Translations under genes and position numbers: made by a program
Assembly (NCBI RefSeq): GCF_027943255.1
Contig: NC_072896.1
Coordinates: 41,256,501-41,320,500, forward strand
From: Anastrepha obliqua
Taxonomy: Eukaryota > Arthropoda > Insecta > Diptera > Tephritidae
Length of the DNA: 64,000 nt
Direction of reading: 5' to 3'
Notes under the pieces: model-generated
The model's input: only the letters and a program-made list of their open reading frames with translations
The model's database searches: none
Told to the model about the DNA's origin: nothing
Part shown: one piece after another, positions 20,970-34,289 of the stretch
Position numbering within the stretch: position 1 is the first letter of the stretch
Layout: each line of letters opens with the position of its first letter

Positions 20970-21990
20970 CTTTTTTAATTATGCAAACAGGCAATATTAA
21001 ATTAATTTCCCGCTTCCCCCCATATAAAATTTTTAAAAAATTTAAATATCTTCACAAATCAGTGAAGATTTTTCAACATCGCTTAAGCAAGCATTGTTTT
21101 GTTCTATCCACGATTGCATTTTTTTAGCTTTGGAAAGAGATGGAAGTCTTTAGGGGCCAAATCTAATGAATACGGTGGATGCTCCAATAATTCGAACTTT
21201 AATTCATTGATTTTAGCCATTGTCAAAATGCTCTTGTGTCACGGTGCGCTGTCCTGATGTAAAAGAATTTTTTTCTTTTCCACGAATTTTTGCCTTCAGC
21301 ATTTCTAAAAGGTTACAATAATATTCAGAATTTATTGTTTTACCAATTTGCAAGTAATCCACAAACAAAATTTCTTACGCATCTCAAAAAACTGATGCTA
21401 ACATCTTCTTGGCCGATTTCTGGACACGAACTCATTTCGGAGCCGAAGAACTAGGTGCACACCACTCTTTGATGAATCATCGCACAAAATCGACTTCATC
21501 CTGTCGAAAACGCTCAAAATGGTGCTGAGACAGTCGCAATCGAATGTGTTTTTGTTCCATTTTTAACGAATGCGGCACCCATTGTGGACACACTTTTCCG
21601 AAATCTAATGCTTCAGTCAAATTATTGCTTACACTGCCCAATGAGATGCCTGGGGCTTTTTCAATATGATCCTGTATTTCTTCTACGATTTCTGGTGCTG
21701 TTGCTGGTTTTTGGACGTTCTTGACGTGGATTGTCTTGAAGGTTTGTACGACCACGTTTAAATTCAGCAACACACCTTTCTACTGTACTAATTGATGGCG
21801 AAAAGTCCTTATACCCTTTCAACATTCTTTCATAAATTGCCTTCGATTTTAAACCTTGCAGAATTAAAAATTCAATCACCGCTCGATACTTGATTTTTCC
21901 ATTGTAGGAAATACTGTGAAATAGATACAATTTTACAATTGCAAGAATCGAGGTGTGCAAGAATCGAGTTTCTACTGTACAATAAAAACC
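20970..21990 (-). pseudogene. Mariner transposase, decayed copy
   Basis: Order on the - strand: IEFLILQGLKSKAIYERML and STVERCVAEFKRGRTNLQDN (DNA-binding part), PGISLGSVSNNLTEAL, then RQDEVDFVR. After a deletion come ILLHQDSAP-like and LEHPPYSLDLAPKDFHLFP-like segments near 21130-21260. Closely related to 46530-47560. Frameshifts and stops throughout. Confidence 0.7.
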
Positions 21991-23590
21991 TTTGCATTTT
22001 GTTTTTCATTATTGGAAGTAATGAATTGTATTTTATACTTAAGTGGAAAGTTGAATATTCAGTTAATAAATATGTAGTATGTACATGCATACATATCTAT
22101 ATGAAAATATATTTCCATACATGTCTATACCATATGTATGTATGTACACTGTACAGGTATACTACAAATGATCAATTCGCAGCACTTTTATCTTATCTGG
22201 CTGCTTGTTATTGTTGTTATATGGGGCTCTAAAATTGTACCTATCTAGATAAATAGGGTTGCCGGTGGTACTCGTATTGTGTATGTATGTGTTAACATAT
22301 ATTGTACATATATGTATGCGTATTATATCCCATGTATCAGAGGGAGTGGGTGCAAACAAACCGAATAAACACCCGGAGAATTTGCATTTTGAGCCACTAT
22401 CGAATACCCAATAATCTTCCACCGACCACAATGGCAATGCCAATTGATAAAGTTAAATTATATAAACACAATCGATGGGTACGCGTTCGTAAGTTTAAAC
22501 GCATACATACATATGTACATACATACATACATGCGTACAAACATACTAATACTAATAAATATCATACATACGACGGAGACCTGAAACCAGTCGTCTCTAT
22601 TAAATTGAAAGTTTGCGAAGAGTTCAATTTCAGGTTAAGCTAATCGCATTTTCACCCCTTCCGCGCCACCAAATAATGCAACTGGCTGATAATGGAGCAC
22701 GGACAGATGTGCGGTTAATTTAATGAACGAACGTTTTTATTTGCGTATTTGGAATGTAAATAAATACATATATACTATATAATACATTTATACATATGTA
22801 TGTGTGTATGTGAGCATTTTGTATGTGTGCGTAGACACGTATGTATGTATGTTATATAGGCAAATGTGTGCGTAGTTGCAATTGCGATAGCGAATACAAT
22901 TTGTTTGATTTGGTTTGATTTGATTGGATTCCATTCTACACTTGATTCAAGCCCCCATTCGTTCGGCAATTTTCTCACCAACCAATTTGCCAATTTTCTT
23001 ACCATTTTCTTATCGACTTGTGAATTAAATGCAATGGGCATAACGGTGTACTTTCAATGCGAGAGCATCAATATACATACATACATATGTCTGCCCATAC
23101 ATATGTATGCATTTATGTATGTGAACTTTATACTTAACAACAACAATATATTGCGATTTAAAACCATAGCAAGTGAAGGCTTTCGAAAAACTTAAATTGA
23201 TAAGCTTTTGAATAAAGCGAAACACACAGCCTTTCTAAAATCAGATACTGAAGTAGATTCACAGTACCACGAAAATTTTCTTTTTGGGCTCAAGAAATTG
23301 GTTATGCAACTAAAGTATTTTTGTCGCCGAATCTCAGACAGTTGACTGTTCGGTTGAGTTCCAAAACGATTCAAACATTACTGGGACACAAGCCAGATGA
23401 TTTGTCAAATTTTGGTTTGGATATTTCTATTAACTATTCTGAACGCGCAAAGTAGTACAATAAATAGTGAATAGCGACCGAGATATTACAAAAATTGTAA
23501 GGAGATCAGTGGCTGAGTTGCAACGAAAAATCAGTTGCTTTACTTATAGGTCACTTACTTACTTTATATGTAAGAAAGTACAGGGAAACC
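21991..23590. other. Microsatellite-rich DNA, no gene recognised
   Basis: Many CATACATA/TATGTATG tracts (22080-22150, 22484-22545, 22780-22860, 23070-23130). Frames here are repeats translated into H/Y/T/C-rich strings. Confidence 0.4.
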
Positions 23591-23699
23591 CTCATTGAGC
23601 GAATACTCACGGTCAGTCAACTTTTGTCCGTCCAAGAGATAACGTAAATAAAAATAAATATTACATTACAATCAATAAACTACATACCATACAACTAAA

Positions 23700-24400
23700 C
23701 ATACGAAGTTTATTAAAATATAAGGTGCTACCACCAACTGGTCTGCATCGAATACTTTCAGAGGTGTAGCGTTTGTATTTTTTCGGACGACATGATCCAG
23801 CCAGCGTAGCCGCTAGATCTTTATTCGCGGCACTATGTCTATATCGCCATGAAGCTCATACAGGTCATTGTTCTATCGCCTATGATACTCGCTGTCGCCA
23901 GCGTACAAGGGTCCAAAAATCTTCCGCAGAATCTTTTTCTTAACACTCCAAGGGCGTCGCATTTTATATTGTCATCGTCCAAGCTCCTGCGTCATACGAT
24001 AGGACGGGCAAGAAGAGGTCCTTGTAGAGTGTTAGCTTTGTTCGTCGAGAGAGAACTTTACTGTTCAATAATCTACTTACTCCAAAATAGAACTTGTTGG
24101 CAAAATAGATTCTCCGATTCTCCGAGATTACAATGCTGACACTATTATCGGTGTTAATGCAGGTTCCTAAATAAGCGAAGTCGCTTATAACTTCAAAATT
24201 GTAACTGTGACGTGGATACCGATACGCGAGTGTGTCTTCGTTTTGTCTTGTCTTCGTTCACCACCTAGGCCGTTCGGTTTGGTTCTATATCTAGCTTAGG
24301 ATATGCCGTGTCGGTTTTAAGACCGAGGATGCCAATATCATCGGCGTACGCCAGCATTGTACGCTCTAATAATAAGTTGTAACAAATTGTGCCTGAGCGA
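23700..24400 (-). pseudogene. RTE-type LINE 3' coding fragment, reverse
   Basis: The - strand carries, across frameshifts, the block found at 51.9-52.7 kb: a YADD-region remnant near 24350 (AYADDIGIL-like), a YLGTCINTD-like stretch near 24140, a LFFPVLSYDAGAWTMT-like stretch, and AGWIMSSEK-like sequence near 23790. Confidence 0.55.
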
Positions 24401-24649
24401 TTACTTTAACTTAATTATTTAAGTTAATTAATTTTACATTGTGACAAAATTATTTACATTACTAAGAAACGTAACCATTATATTTCCATGTACTAAACTT
24501 GTTCAAAATGAAGTCATGGACAATTTTAAGAAAAGCCGTTCCCACTCACTTCCTTACGCATGCATGTACGTAATCTGAATCTTAAAACTCTAACATCCTA
24601 ATCTGAAACCCTATATCGTAAATATCATACACTCGTTCAAACAATAGTT

Positions 24650-24850
24650 GTTCGGACAACAATGAAGTAATGTATAGTAAGTGATGCCTACGTTGGCTTT
24701 TTATATAGTATACCATCAACACAATCCCAATTTTTTCGTAAAAAAAACACCTGTCATAACCCCGGTTACATTAGCCAATCAACTTATCCCTTCAAAATCG
24801 CTGAGAGCCGTTTAACGGTCTGATGTTGGCCATACCCCTGCGTTCTGTAC
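24650..24850 (-). repeat. Unclassified dispersed repeat, copy 1
   Basis: The inverse contains AGACCGTTAAACGGCTCTCA, GCGATTTTGAAGGGATAAG, GGGGTTATGACAGGTG and GATTGTGTTGATGGTATA. The same order occurs on the + strand at 56885-57025. No ORF. Confidence 0.6.
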
Positions 24851-27525
24851 TTCGTGGTGTCAATATACCAGCGATAAAAATAATAGCAGACAAAAAATGT
24901 AAATTAAGACATAAGTTACAGTTTTGCACTCGTGTATTTTGATTGATGTTTTGTCATTTTGATAAGAATAAAATATCTATTAATGCGATGTACCGTTTTG
25001 CCTGTTTAAGTTCTTTGATGTGTTTAGGCATACTAAGTGTGTACATATTTCTGCATAAATTCTGGTCTTCTGTACACTCTTCGTTCGCTCCCACATCTCG
25101 TTTGCTTTATTGAGAGGACGCGAGCACTTAGAAATCTGTGATTTGACGTGGCTCTACAAATTTCCAATTGGATCTGTCTGGAGATTGTGGATGCTATTTT
25201 AAATCAGCAATTTTTACTTTTTTATACTTTTTCACAATATGTATGGTGGGCTTTGGGTCATTGTTCATTTTTTTTTTCTTTTACTTCTTCCCATTTTTCA
25301 ATTACTTCTGGCAAGCATATTATTGCAAGTTGATATGTAATGCCAAATCATTATTAATCAACCACTAGATTAGGTTACATTCTTTATGAGGTTTGCACTT
25401 CGACCTCACGGTCTTTTGTGCCCTCTACTTCGTCCAGATCCAGTTCACTTATTAAACTCAGGATAGAGCTGGGTTGGCTTGAGTGTATCTGGCTGCAGTT
25501 GGCGAACATGTCTTAACCTTCTCCGCGTTATAGCGCTACGTTCCAGCCTAATCGCCTACAATGTTTCTTAATTTGCTTTACATGATGCGTTTATTTTGAA
25601 TTTGGGTTCTTGGTCCAATAACGGAACCGACCGTTTTATTAAAAATGGTTGATTTTAGTCTAATCAGATCAAATAACCTAAGCTTGAAGTTCAAAATGAT
25701 TAAAAATGTGTTTATATTAATATGCTCCAAAATACTACCCTTATCTCAATCTGCAATCTCAATCTGGTCCAGTTTTCGTGCATTCCAACAAAATCCTGCT
25801 TTAACTGCACGTGGTTTTTGGTCTTCATTGGTTTGTTCCTTCTTCTCAGCTGCCTTTACGCTTAATTTGCAAATGCTTCGCCTAGCTCTCCACCGACTTG
25901 AGTTCAAAAGGTTTTTGAGAACATTTATCGATAAAAAAGTATTTTATTTTTTATATCATCTTAAAAAACTCACTTCATTAATAGCGCGTGCAATAGGCAC
26001 GTTGTGATTATCTCCATAAAATGGTTAAAGATTCTGTCAGCTGCACTGAGTAAGTGCCATTGCCTGCATTAAGATGCTTTGAGAAGAACTTAAAATGCTT
26101 CTTAAACTTTCATGTACTCTGCTTGCGTTGAGAATAGACTCGTACAACATTCAATGGAATCGTACGTTATGATAAATATTTATTAGCCTCCCATATTTGC
26201 ATACACGTCGACCTGGCCAATTTGCAAAAATATTTGCTTTTACTGCACACAAATTAGGAAATGGCAATTTGATTGTTATGACAATAACGGTACTCAATTA
26301 GTGCGTACGCATATAACAGCGTTCATGTAAAAATCTTCCATATAATGCAGCCCGATTGCACGAACGTGACATTTTCAACAATTCAACTTTCCACTCATGT
26401 TTTCAAAACGTTCCGACAACAGACACTTCCACCTGCATCCATCCGGAGTATGCCGCATGTTATTCTTCCTGCGGTTTCTATATAAACGGCTCACGCAAGA
26501 ACACAAATGCCATTCCATTATGTTGTAACCACTCGAATCGAATCCACGTGCCACGTTTGCATCTGTAACTGCAGTTGCAGTTGTAATTTAGAATTCCAGA
26601 GAAAATCGTGCTTGCAGCTTCTAAGTGGTGGATTAGTGAGAAGAGTATGCACTCAGGATTTGCCCTGTGGATAAATTATTTGAATGACATCACATTAGCA
26701 ACAGGTATACGTCGAAATATTTTTACATTGAAATATATATTTTTTGCCTCGTCTTCGAATTGTGATGCATCTATTACATCCCTCAGCCATACATTTGAAT
26801 ACATTTTTACAATAATATACTCAAATTTTTATCGAAATACAAGTACTCATTATTGGTAAGGATTGGTAGGAAAAAATATATTAATTATTATTAATTCACT
26901 TAAATACATATATACATACATATGTATGACGTACATATATGTATATACATATAGCATAAATGCATAAATGCATCTGACGACCTTCCACGTAAATATGAAC
27001 CCACAAACAATTTTGGATCACCACACCAAAACCAATAGCACAAAGATGTGTGTGTGCGTGCAAAGCAATACATGCCTAAGCATAAGTTCATACATATGCA
27101 CATACTTACAAGCATAGGTTAAGTGTTAGGTGCCAAGTCGTTTAATGGTAATTTTCTACGAGCTGCGTACTATTGGGTACTATTCAATTTCATTGTAGTT
27201 TTCAACCCCACAGCGCCATTCACTGTCGCCTGAGTGGCGGCATTTGATTTCTGTGCAAATTAAGCCCCTTGGGTGATTTCATATTCACCAGAGGTTGATG
27301 CTGTGCTTTTGACTGAGTCCAAGGCATGGATAGGGTACTGTAAAAGGCTTCCTTTGCTATGTTTTTAATTGATAATTTAACACTTACCAACAACTTTGCT
27401 CTGAAGTTTGTCAGCTTCGTGTTACTGATTTGAATATCTGGAATTGTATATTTATGTATGTGTATGGGTTTATGTATATATATGTTAGCATGCACATACA
27501 TATGTACGTGAAGGGTATTTAAAAA
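24851..27525. other. No gene recognised
   Basis: Frames at 25645-26007 and 26356-26568 are open but have no recognisable domain and no clear splice context. 26905-26960 is a (CATA/TATG)n tract. Confidence 0.35.
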
Positions 27526-27830
27526 GAAATGCCTAGATACCAGCAGAGAATAATTCATGATAAAACGAGAACAACATATCGCAAAATTCGTAATTTTTTT
27601 GTTGGAAATAATAATGGAAATGACTCGACAATTCAAAGCTTGGTGAAAAAATTTCTAAAAGGTGGTTCAGTCGAGGTTAGAAACTGGCAGCCCACACTGG
27701 GGATTTTCGAAAAATAAAGTCTCTGGGAATAAGTCAACAATGATTCCAGAGCAAACAACATTCGGATCGAGATTGCGCACTCAATGCGATAATGTGTGAG
27801 CGAGTCCTTCAACATTTTCATCGCAAAATG
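27526..27830 (+). pseudogene. DD41D transposase, N-terminal fragment
   Basis: TTYRKIRNFFVGNNNGNDS, then IQSLVKKFLKGGSVEVR, parallels the 3312-3710 remnant. A further broken DNA-binding segment follows with stops. No catalytic domain. Confidence 0.55.
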
Positions 27831-27839
27831 AGAGGATTG

Positions 27840-28240
27840 GGGTTCCCTTGAGAACCTGTGGTCGGTTCATGGAAGGATGGGCCTCACATCAACTCAGCGA
27901 GTGGTGGGCTAGTGCGTAAACGTGCTAAGTCGCGAGCTCCTTCTAGCCACGGCCAGATCGGGGACGCACGAGGGAACTTCTAAGGCTAACAAAGCCGCAG
28001 CTCTTGAATTTGCTGGGTATCCTTATCGGACAATGTCCGTTAAATGACCATGTTGTGAGACTTGTGATTGCTTCAAGTCCTTTCCGCAAATGCTGTCTAG
28101 AGGACGGCAGCACCTTCTTCTCAGCTGCCCTGTTCTCGTCGGTCAAAGACTTAGACATCTGGCTCTCACTTTTTCGCTATATCGGCAGAAATTGCGAATT
28201 TAAGTATCACACATCAGGTGAAATTTATCAGTAGCTTGAA
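27840..28240 (+). pseudogene. RNase H-bearing LINE, C-terminal fragment
   Basis: The conceptual reading LLGILIGQCPLNDHVVRL, SPFRKCCLEDGS and DLDIWLSLFRYIGRNCEF matches the order of the C-terminal Cys/His region of I/jockey-group ORF2. The His/Cys motif is degraded. Confidence 0.55.
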
Positions 28241-28423
28241 GCGGCTAATATGAACGTAAATATATACTGTTGGATGCCATACTCTAATCCAAAGCCTCTT
28301 CTTCCTTTTTTCCACCTGCCGGGTTCCGTCGATTCCGTTCAAGAATTTTTGATGTTAAAGAAAATCTCTATAAAATCACAGAAATAATCGAGGTTGCCCG
28401 GGATGTTAGTAGTCGTAGCATCG

Positions 28424-28704
28424 CTCAGGTTGCCCGAATGGTTGGTGCGTGACTACCATTCGGAACGTTCGGTTCGAATCTCGGTGAAAACACCAAAATT
28501 AAGAAAAACATTTTTCTAAAAGCGGTCGCCGAGTGTATTTCTGCCATGAAAAAAGCTCCTCATAAAAATATCTGCCGTTCGGAGTCGGCTTGAAACTGTA
28601 GGTCCCTCCATTTGTGGAACAACATCAAGACGCGCACCACAAATAGGAGGAGGATCTCGGCCAATCACCTAAAAAGGGTGTATGCGCCAATTATATATAT
28701 ATAC
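28424..28704 (+). mobile_element. SINE copy
   Basis: The head carries CCGAATGGTTGGTGCGTGAC and a canonical B box, GGTTCGAATCT at 28471-28481. The body includes GGAGTCGGCTTGAAACTGTA and the complete 3' module with a CATCAAGACGCGCACCACAA segment absent from the 4.6-kb copy. Ends in AATTATATATATAT. Confidence 0.8.
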
Positions 28705-29159
28705 CATATAATGTAATAAAGCTTATAATTCCGATAGAAAAATTGTAAATTTTTTGGTGAGGCACTCTTGTTTGAATATCTCTTGGAAGTGATTAGTCGC
28801 ATTTAATAGCTGTTCGTCAGAGTTTTGTGAAAATTTAACTCAAAGTAACGAAATAATGCATTTCAAGACGAAAATAAGTGTGAAAAAAATATTAAAGCAA
28901 AGCGAGGTTATCATTATCCATCCAATTGAAAATAATATTATTTAAATTTTGTTGGTTTTTTGAATACCATTTCAAGTTGTAGCGACAATGGAAGGCTCTA
29001 TTCGTTCGATCGCAATACTTGTAAGTCTACAGCTTTTAAGGACATTTGTTATTAAATACTCAATGCGTTGGGTTAGCATTTGTGAACAAATTTTAAGGAA
29101 GTGAAAACAACTGAACAAAACAGGGGGTGACAATTTCAGCAGTTTGCAAGTTTCAGCGA
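28705..29159. other. No gene recognised
   Basis: AT-rich. Nothing identifiable. Confidence 0.35.
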
Positions 29160-29345
29160 GAGACGAGACTAGTTTTTTAACGATTTTTTTTATACAGAAA
29201 ATACCAACGTCGACAACAAAATATTGCAAAAAACTAAGAGTTTGTACAATATTTGAGTAAAGAGAAGTAAAGAAATGTTCGGCCGAAGCGGAAGCTGAAC
29301 TTCGGTGAATCTCTGTTCGATTAGGCACAGAGAACAATTATTCGG
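29160..29345 (-). mobile_element. hAT-like MITE fragment, reverse
   Basis: Inverse of 29345-29280 reads ACCGAAGTTCAGCTTCCGC, then TTCGGCCGAACATTTCTTTA, resembling the left part of 5337-5875 and 54630-54860. Confidence 0.45.
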
Positions 29346-31515
29346 TGGTTAGATGTATCAGTAAAGAGCTTTTGTGCTTTTTTTGTAATAATAAAAATGT
29401 TTTTATTTTATTCTATAAAACTTTACATAGCAACACAATTATTATATAAATTTACAAACTACCGCAGCACTTAGTAAAAATGTATTATTTCCTTTTTTAC
29501 CGGCAAACGTTCAGTATTTATTCTTTTGTGACTTAACATTGTCGCACATACACATCTATTATACATACATATATACATATGTATGCACATAAAATGTGGC
29601 ATCTCACAGGCCATTTAAGTTATGATAAAGACATAGAGACATTTGATACCTAATTAAATCTAACGACTACTTAACTCGATTTTAAGTTATTTACTGCTTC
29701 GGATGTTCAGTAGGAAATGTGTTTGTTTATACAGGCGTACATATTTACGTGTGCTTATGTATGTAAGAATGCAGTATTGAAACTTTGTGTAAACCAATAC
29801 ATAAACCAGAATAAAAATAAAAAATAAAAAAAAAGTTTATGCTCCTTCATTAAAATTTAGTTTAGTCTGAGCTCGGTATTCAGGCTCGATACGAATAATA
29901 AATGCGGAGTCAAATACGGCTATCGCAATGGAATGTTGAAAAGCATTGGTGACAGGAATCGAAAACTGCGAAGCGAAAATGAATAAAAGAACTATACAAT
30001 TTTTCCTATTACCTTCGTATTTTACGAATATTTTTGATCTAATTAACTGCATATATCTTAGCCCAGTTTTTTATTTAAGGGGGGCCTCTTGGCCTCAGTG
30101 GCTTCAAAAAAAGGTGGCATGATTGAAGAGTAATAAATAATTTTTTAACATAAATAAAAAACAAAATGGCGGACATATGAGGGATCTTTCACAGCTTCTC
30201 GTCGCGCTAGTAAAACGGGGTGTAAGATTGCGGTCGTAGTTTTCACCTGAAACCCAAAAGAAAAATATTGTCGTATTCAGGAGGCTTTCCCGCATATAAT
30301 GGACTACTCTTGTATAAAAATATGAAAAAATGAACACACAATTAATTATTGAAAAAAGTGCTTTTTTCGCTTTTTTTCAAAAAAGGTGTTAAATAAAATA
30401 AAAAAATTAATTTTTTTTTGTATTTTGTTAGTTAGTTAGTTAGTTGCGCATTTTAATTATCTTTATATAGATTATCGGTTTGAAACGATAACTTTCGTCT
30501 TTTTTTTTTAATCTTACTCGCCATTTTCAAAAACATGGTTTTGGGAAAACGTGTTTCAAAGTTTTCAGAAGGTAGACAGTATATTCACACGAGGGACGGT
30601 ACAAAGGCCTGTCACTCCGAAATCACTTTGAATTCCGCTATAAAATTTTGAGGGCATATTCTCCTATAATGTATCTATCGATTGCAGTAAAAAAATCGAT
30701 TTTTTGAAGCCGACTGATAAGAGGCCTCTTAAATACCCAAATGATAATGACTCAAGTGTGTCGATGAGATAGACGATTAACAACTTATTTACTGTTATAA
30801 ATAGGAAGATACAACGACTATGTTGCCTACATTTCTTTAAGAATCATAAAAGATTCTTTGTATCATAAAATCATAAAAAGCCTTTGAGTAAAACTTTGTA
30901 CAAACATTTTCTTCTATTTATTCCAATATTCTATTTTTTCTTGAGATTGTTCGAAATTTAAAAAAAAAAAAGTATTGTTTATCGTTTTTTTCTGTAACGT
31001 TTCGAATTATTTGTACTTATATACATAAGTAAACAATTTTCCTAGTAACTTGCGCATAGTTTAATTTTATGAAAAGTCGCTGTTACCAATCGAATGGTAA
31101 TCACGCACAAAGCACTCATTTGCCGACGTGGCTCCAAAGTTCTCCTAAAAGTTTATTTTAGGACAAAAAGGGAATACCAGATATGGCTGCTGCTTTATCA
31201 ATTTGTTTACCTTGTTCGCTAGCAATTCCCATTATCAAATCTGATAAAATGAGTCTGAGCCCAAAAACGTTGAATACCCTTTTAAGCAGTTGTGTATACA
31301 TAAAAAGAGTGTTTGACACCAGCTAACAAAAATATTTTCAGATAAGCGTTGAATTTAGATGTAGATACTTATAAATACGAAGTAGTATTGTTGGGCTTTC
31401 TTTATGAATGTGTTCGTAACATAACTGTACATATGTATAATATATGAAGAGCTTCGATTCCAAGTGATAAAAAATGGCGAAATGGTTGTGGTAGTTGATC
31501 TCTAGCTGTAGATTT
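29346..31515. other. No gene recognised; (TTAG)n at about 30427-30445
   Basis: Long AT-rich stretch with T and A runs, a CATA tract at 29555-29585 and a (GTTA)4-5 microsatellite. Frames at 29837-30337 have no recognisable domain. Confidence 0.4.
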
Positions 31516-32760
31516 AAGAGGGCGGTTCAGTAAGTACCCGTGTTCGATGACAGAGGGCGTTCCTTGGTGTTAGCATCGTGTGCTGCCATCTATCAAACGA
31601 TGACAAAACAAATTTCAGACTGATTGATAGGTTAGTTTGGATTTGGCAGCTATTCGAGTAAGACGTGTTTCGTGATTTTAGCTAAGATGAAAAAAAAGCA
31701 GTATCGTTTCCATAATTCACTTTTTGTTTTTGGATGGGGAAAAATGGGAGGAGATGAAAGCAAAGTTGAATGCAGTCTATTTCGTCATTTATTACCACAG
31801 TTAGATATTGGTTCAACGAATTAAAAAGTGAGCGAACGAACATCCATTTTTTATGAGGAGCGACCAGGTCGCCCGGCAGACTTGGTTACCGAGGAAATCA
31901 TTCAAAATGTCTGCGTCATGATTCTCGCTGATTGACGAACGAAAGTGCCCGAAGTAACAGAGGCCATAAGCGTGTCGACCGAAACGGCAATTAATATTTT
32001 ACATGTCAAGTTGGCGATGAAAAAAATGTCGGTCCGATGGCGCCGGGATTGCTAACGGTGGATAATGGGATTGCTAACGGAGGATGCGGCTGTTAACTTT
32101 GAAGCGGTGTTTAAGGCAATTTAAGCGGCAGCGAAGGAAGTTTTGCGTCGAGTTGTCACCGTTGATGAAACCTGGACTCATCGTTATACACTAGAAACTA
32201 AGCAAAAATCAAAACAATGGATTTCTGTCAGTGAATCTGCTCCAAAGCAGACGAAGACAGCCCCATTGGCCGTAAAGGTCATAGCGACGATTTTTTGGGA
32301 TGCGAACGTCGTAATCCTCATGGATATTTTGGAAAAAGGAAGAACAATCACTGGACAATACTACAGTGAGTTATTAGACCACTTTCACTAAAAAATGAAG
32401 GAGACACAACCGCATTTGGCGAAAAGGAAGGTGCTGTTTCACCATAATAACGCACCAACGCATTCATCCGGAGTTGTCGCCGACAAACTGCGTGAATTGC
32501 GTTATGAATTGCTGCCGTACCCCCCGTATTCACTCGATCTGGCTCCCTGTGACTTTTTATTGTTTCCTAACGTGAAAAAAGTCATCGCCGAGACAGAAGC
32601 GTATTTTGGAGAGTTCATCAAATTTCTTTCTATATTAAAAGGGGACTATGTTGAAAAATATAATACAAAATTTAAAAAATTTATTCAATTGATACGAGCA
32701 ACATCGCCTTCAATAACCGCAAAGTTATTTATGCCTTTTCTAAATTGAAGAATCACCCTT
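31516..32760 (+). pseudogene. Mariner (DD34D) transposon, decayed
   Basis: Left end near 31516 reads AAGAGGGCGGTTCAGTAAGT. The conceptual product runs from about 31687. After several breaks come VTVDETWTHRYTLETK (first D, 32143-32391) and FHHNNAPTHSSGV, then LLPYPPYSLDLAPCDFLLFP (32395-32748). Spacing between the second and third positions is 34. The second D is replaced by N, and a stop separates the halves, so it is inactive. The right terminal repeat is not found after 32755. Confidence 0.75.
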
Positions 32761-32839
32761 GCCAACAAGTAGCTTATCGACCTCTATCAACGAAAATAAT
32801 AACATTATATACGCCTCTTATTGCCCGCCTCATCAAGAC

Positions 32840-32915
32840 AAACATATTACAAATTGGAGGAGGAGCTCGGCCAAACACCTAACAGAATTGTACGCACCAA
32901 TTATTTTTTTATTTA
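32840..32915 (+). mobile_element. SINE 3' fragment
   Basis: Only the last module survives: GGAGGAGGAGCTCGGCCAAA, then CACCTAACAGAATTGTACGC and ACCAATTATTTTTTTATTTA. Confidence 0.6.
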
Positions 32916-34250
32916 TTTTTAATTAAACAAAAATATTTTTAATAACAGTACAATATTAAAGAGGCATATCTTCTTATTTTTCCACTTGTGTAATGGTACG
33001 AAAATTAGAAAAAATGAATAACATTTTTTTCCCAATAGGCTGTGGCTCAGAAGAATATTAGCATACGCTACTAAAAGTTTTACGCAAAATCGAGGAGTTT
33101 AAACATGCTTTAGATGATATTTGGTGATCCTAGATTGTTACTTTTATGGAGTAGTCGTAGTAGCAACCAACTCACTCTCATGTGATTATGAGGCTACAGA
33201 CAGAGTATAGCAGGAGTAATTTGTTTGATGTACTCGTCAAATAAATGGAAATTTCCGACTCGATTGGTTGCAACAGCGGTAACAAAGAGTGGTAATTTAC
33301 ATATATTTTTTCAATGCAACTATTGCAGCTGAGACATTCGCCAGTAGCAGTACCCATCTGGTTGAAGCAGTGTACATAAAATGAACATAAACAAAATTGA
33401 AATGATGAAAGGGCGAAGGCATTGATTGCTCCAATTTTACGCAAAAGTTTGCATAAAATGCATTAAGATGAGTTGAATTTAACAAATTTTGGGTATAATT
33501 GGTAGAATCAAATGATTTAGCTTCAAGCGTTCCAATGTCGCGCTAGCCATGAGCGATAAAATATAGTAATATGGAAAATGGAATTGTAGTAGTGCTCAGG
33601 TATTAGTATTCAGGTCCAGTTCGGTAACATTACAATGAGAATATGAAATATTAGTTGGTAGACAGAAAAAAGTCGAATACAAACAGCAGAATACAAAATA
33701 CGCAGGACTCCTTCCGTGCGACGGTATTTAATCCATTTCTTAGTTTTTACATCATGGATCCTAGAAGTAGACTCATTAACGATGCTAATCTACTAGCAGC
33801 TAATGCTATTTATAAAAACGATCGCGTTTTGTCAATACTTTTTTTAAAAAGGAAAAAAATAGCAAAAGTTTTGTTATTTTTTTTTACCCATACAAAAGGC
33901 TGAAGAATCTTACTCAATTTTTTTCGGCGCATTATTTCTTCAAATCAGGGAATTTAGAACTCTCTGCAGTAACAAAAATTTGGCGTCGCCTTTTTGAAAT
34001 CACCTTTTGGCCATCAAAAAATTCGTTATCATGGCTCAATAACGCTTGCCATTGCCAAGTTATGATTATTTTGCAGGTTAAGCAGAAAAACTTCACCACC
34101 TTCTTGCGGAACATATAGACGCTACAAAACGAGTCAAATATAAACAAGTATTCCCGTCCAGACAAAAGGTCTCGCGTTCTCACAAAAAAAAAAAAAAAAA
34201 TGGTCATGTTGCAACACGAATGCTGAATTAAGTGAAAAAATTAAAAAAGT
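32916..34250. other. No gene recognised
   Basis: AT-rich; frames at 33178-34207 are open but show no known domain. A 17-A run lies near 34183-34200. Confidence 0.35.
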
Positions 34251-34289
34251 CGCCTGGCTTCGATTTAATCATGAGCGAAATCATAAAGC

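Noticed and set aside
22290..23230. Several open frames in the 22-23 kb region
   Set aside because: Mostly translated CATA/TATG microsatellites (HTYIH, YVCMY strings), not genes.
25645..26007. 120-residue open frame as a gene
   Set aside because: No recognised domain, no splice or promoter signal, and composition typical of random AT-rich DNA.
30400..30450. CRISPR-like or telomeric array at the (GTTA)n run
   Set aside because: Only four to five units of a simple microsatellite, with no spacers and no array structure.
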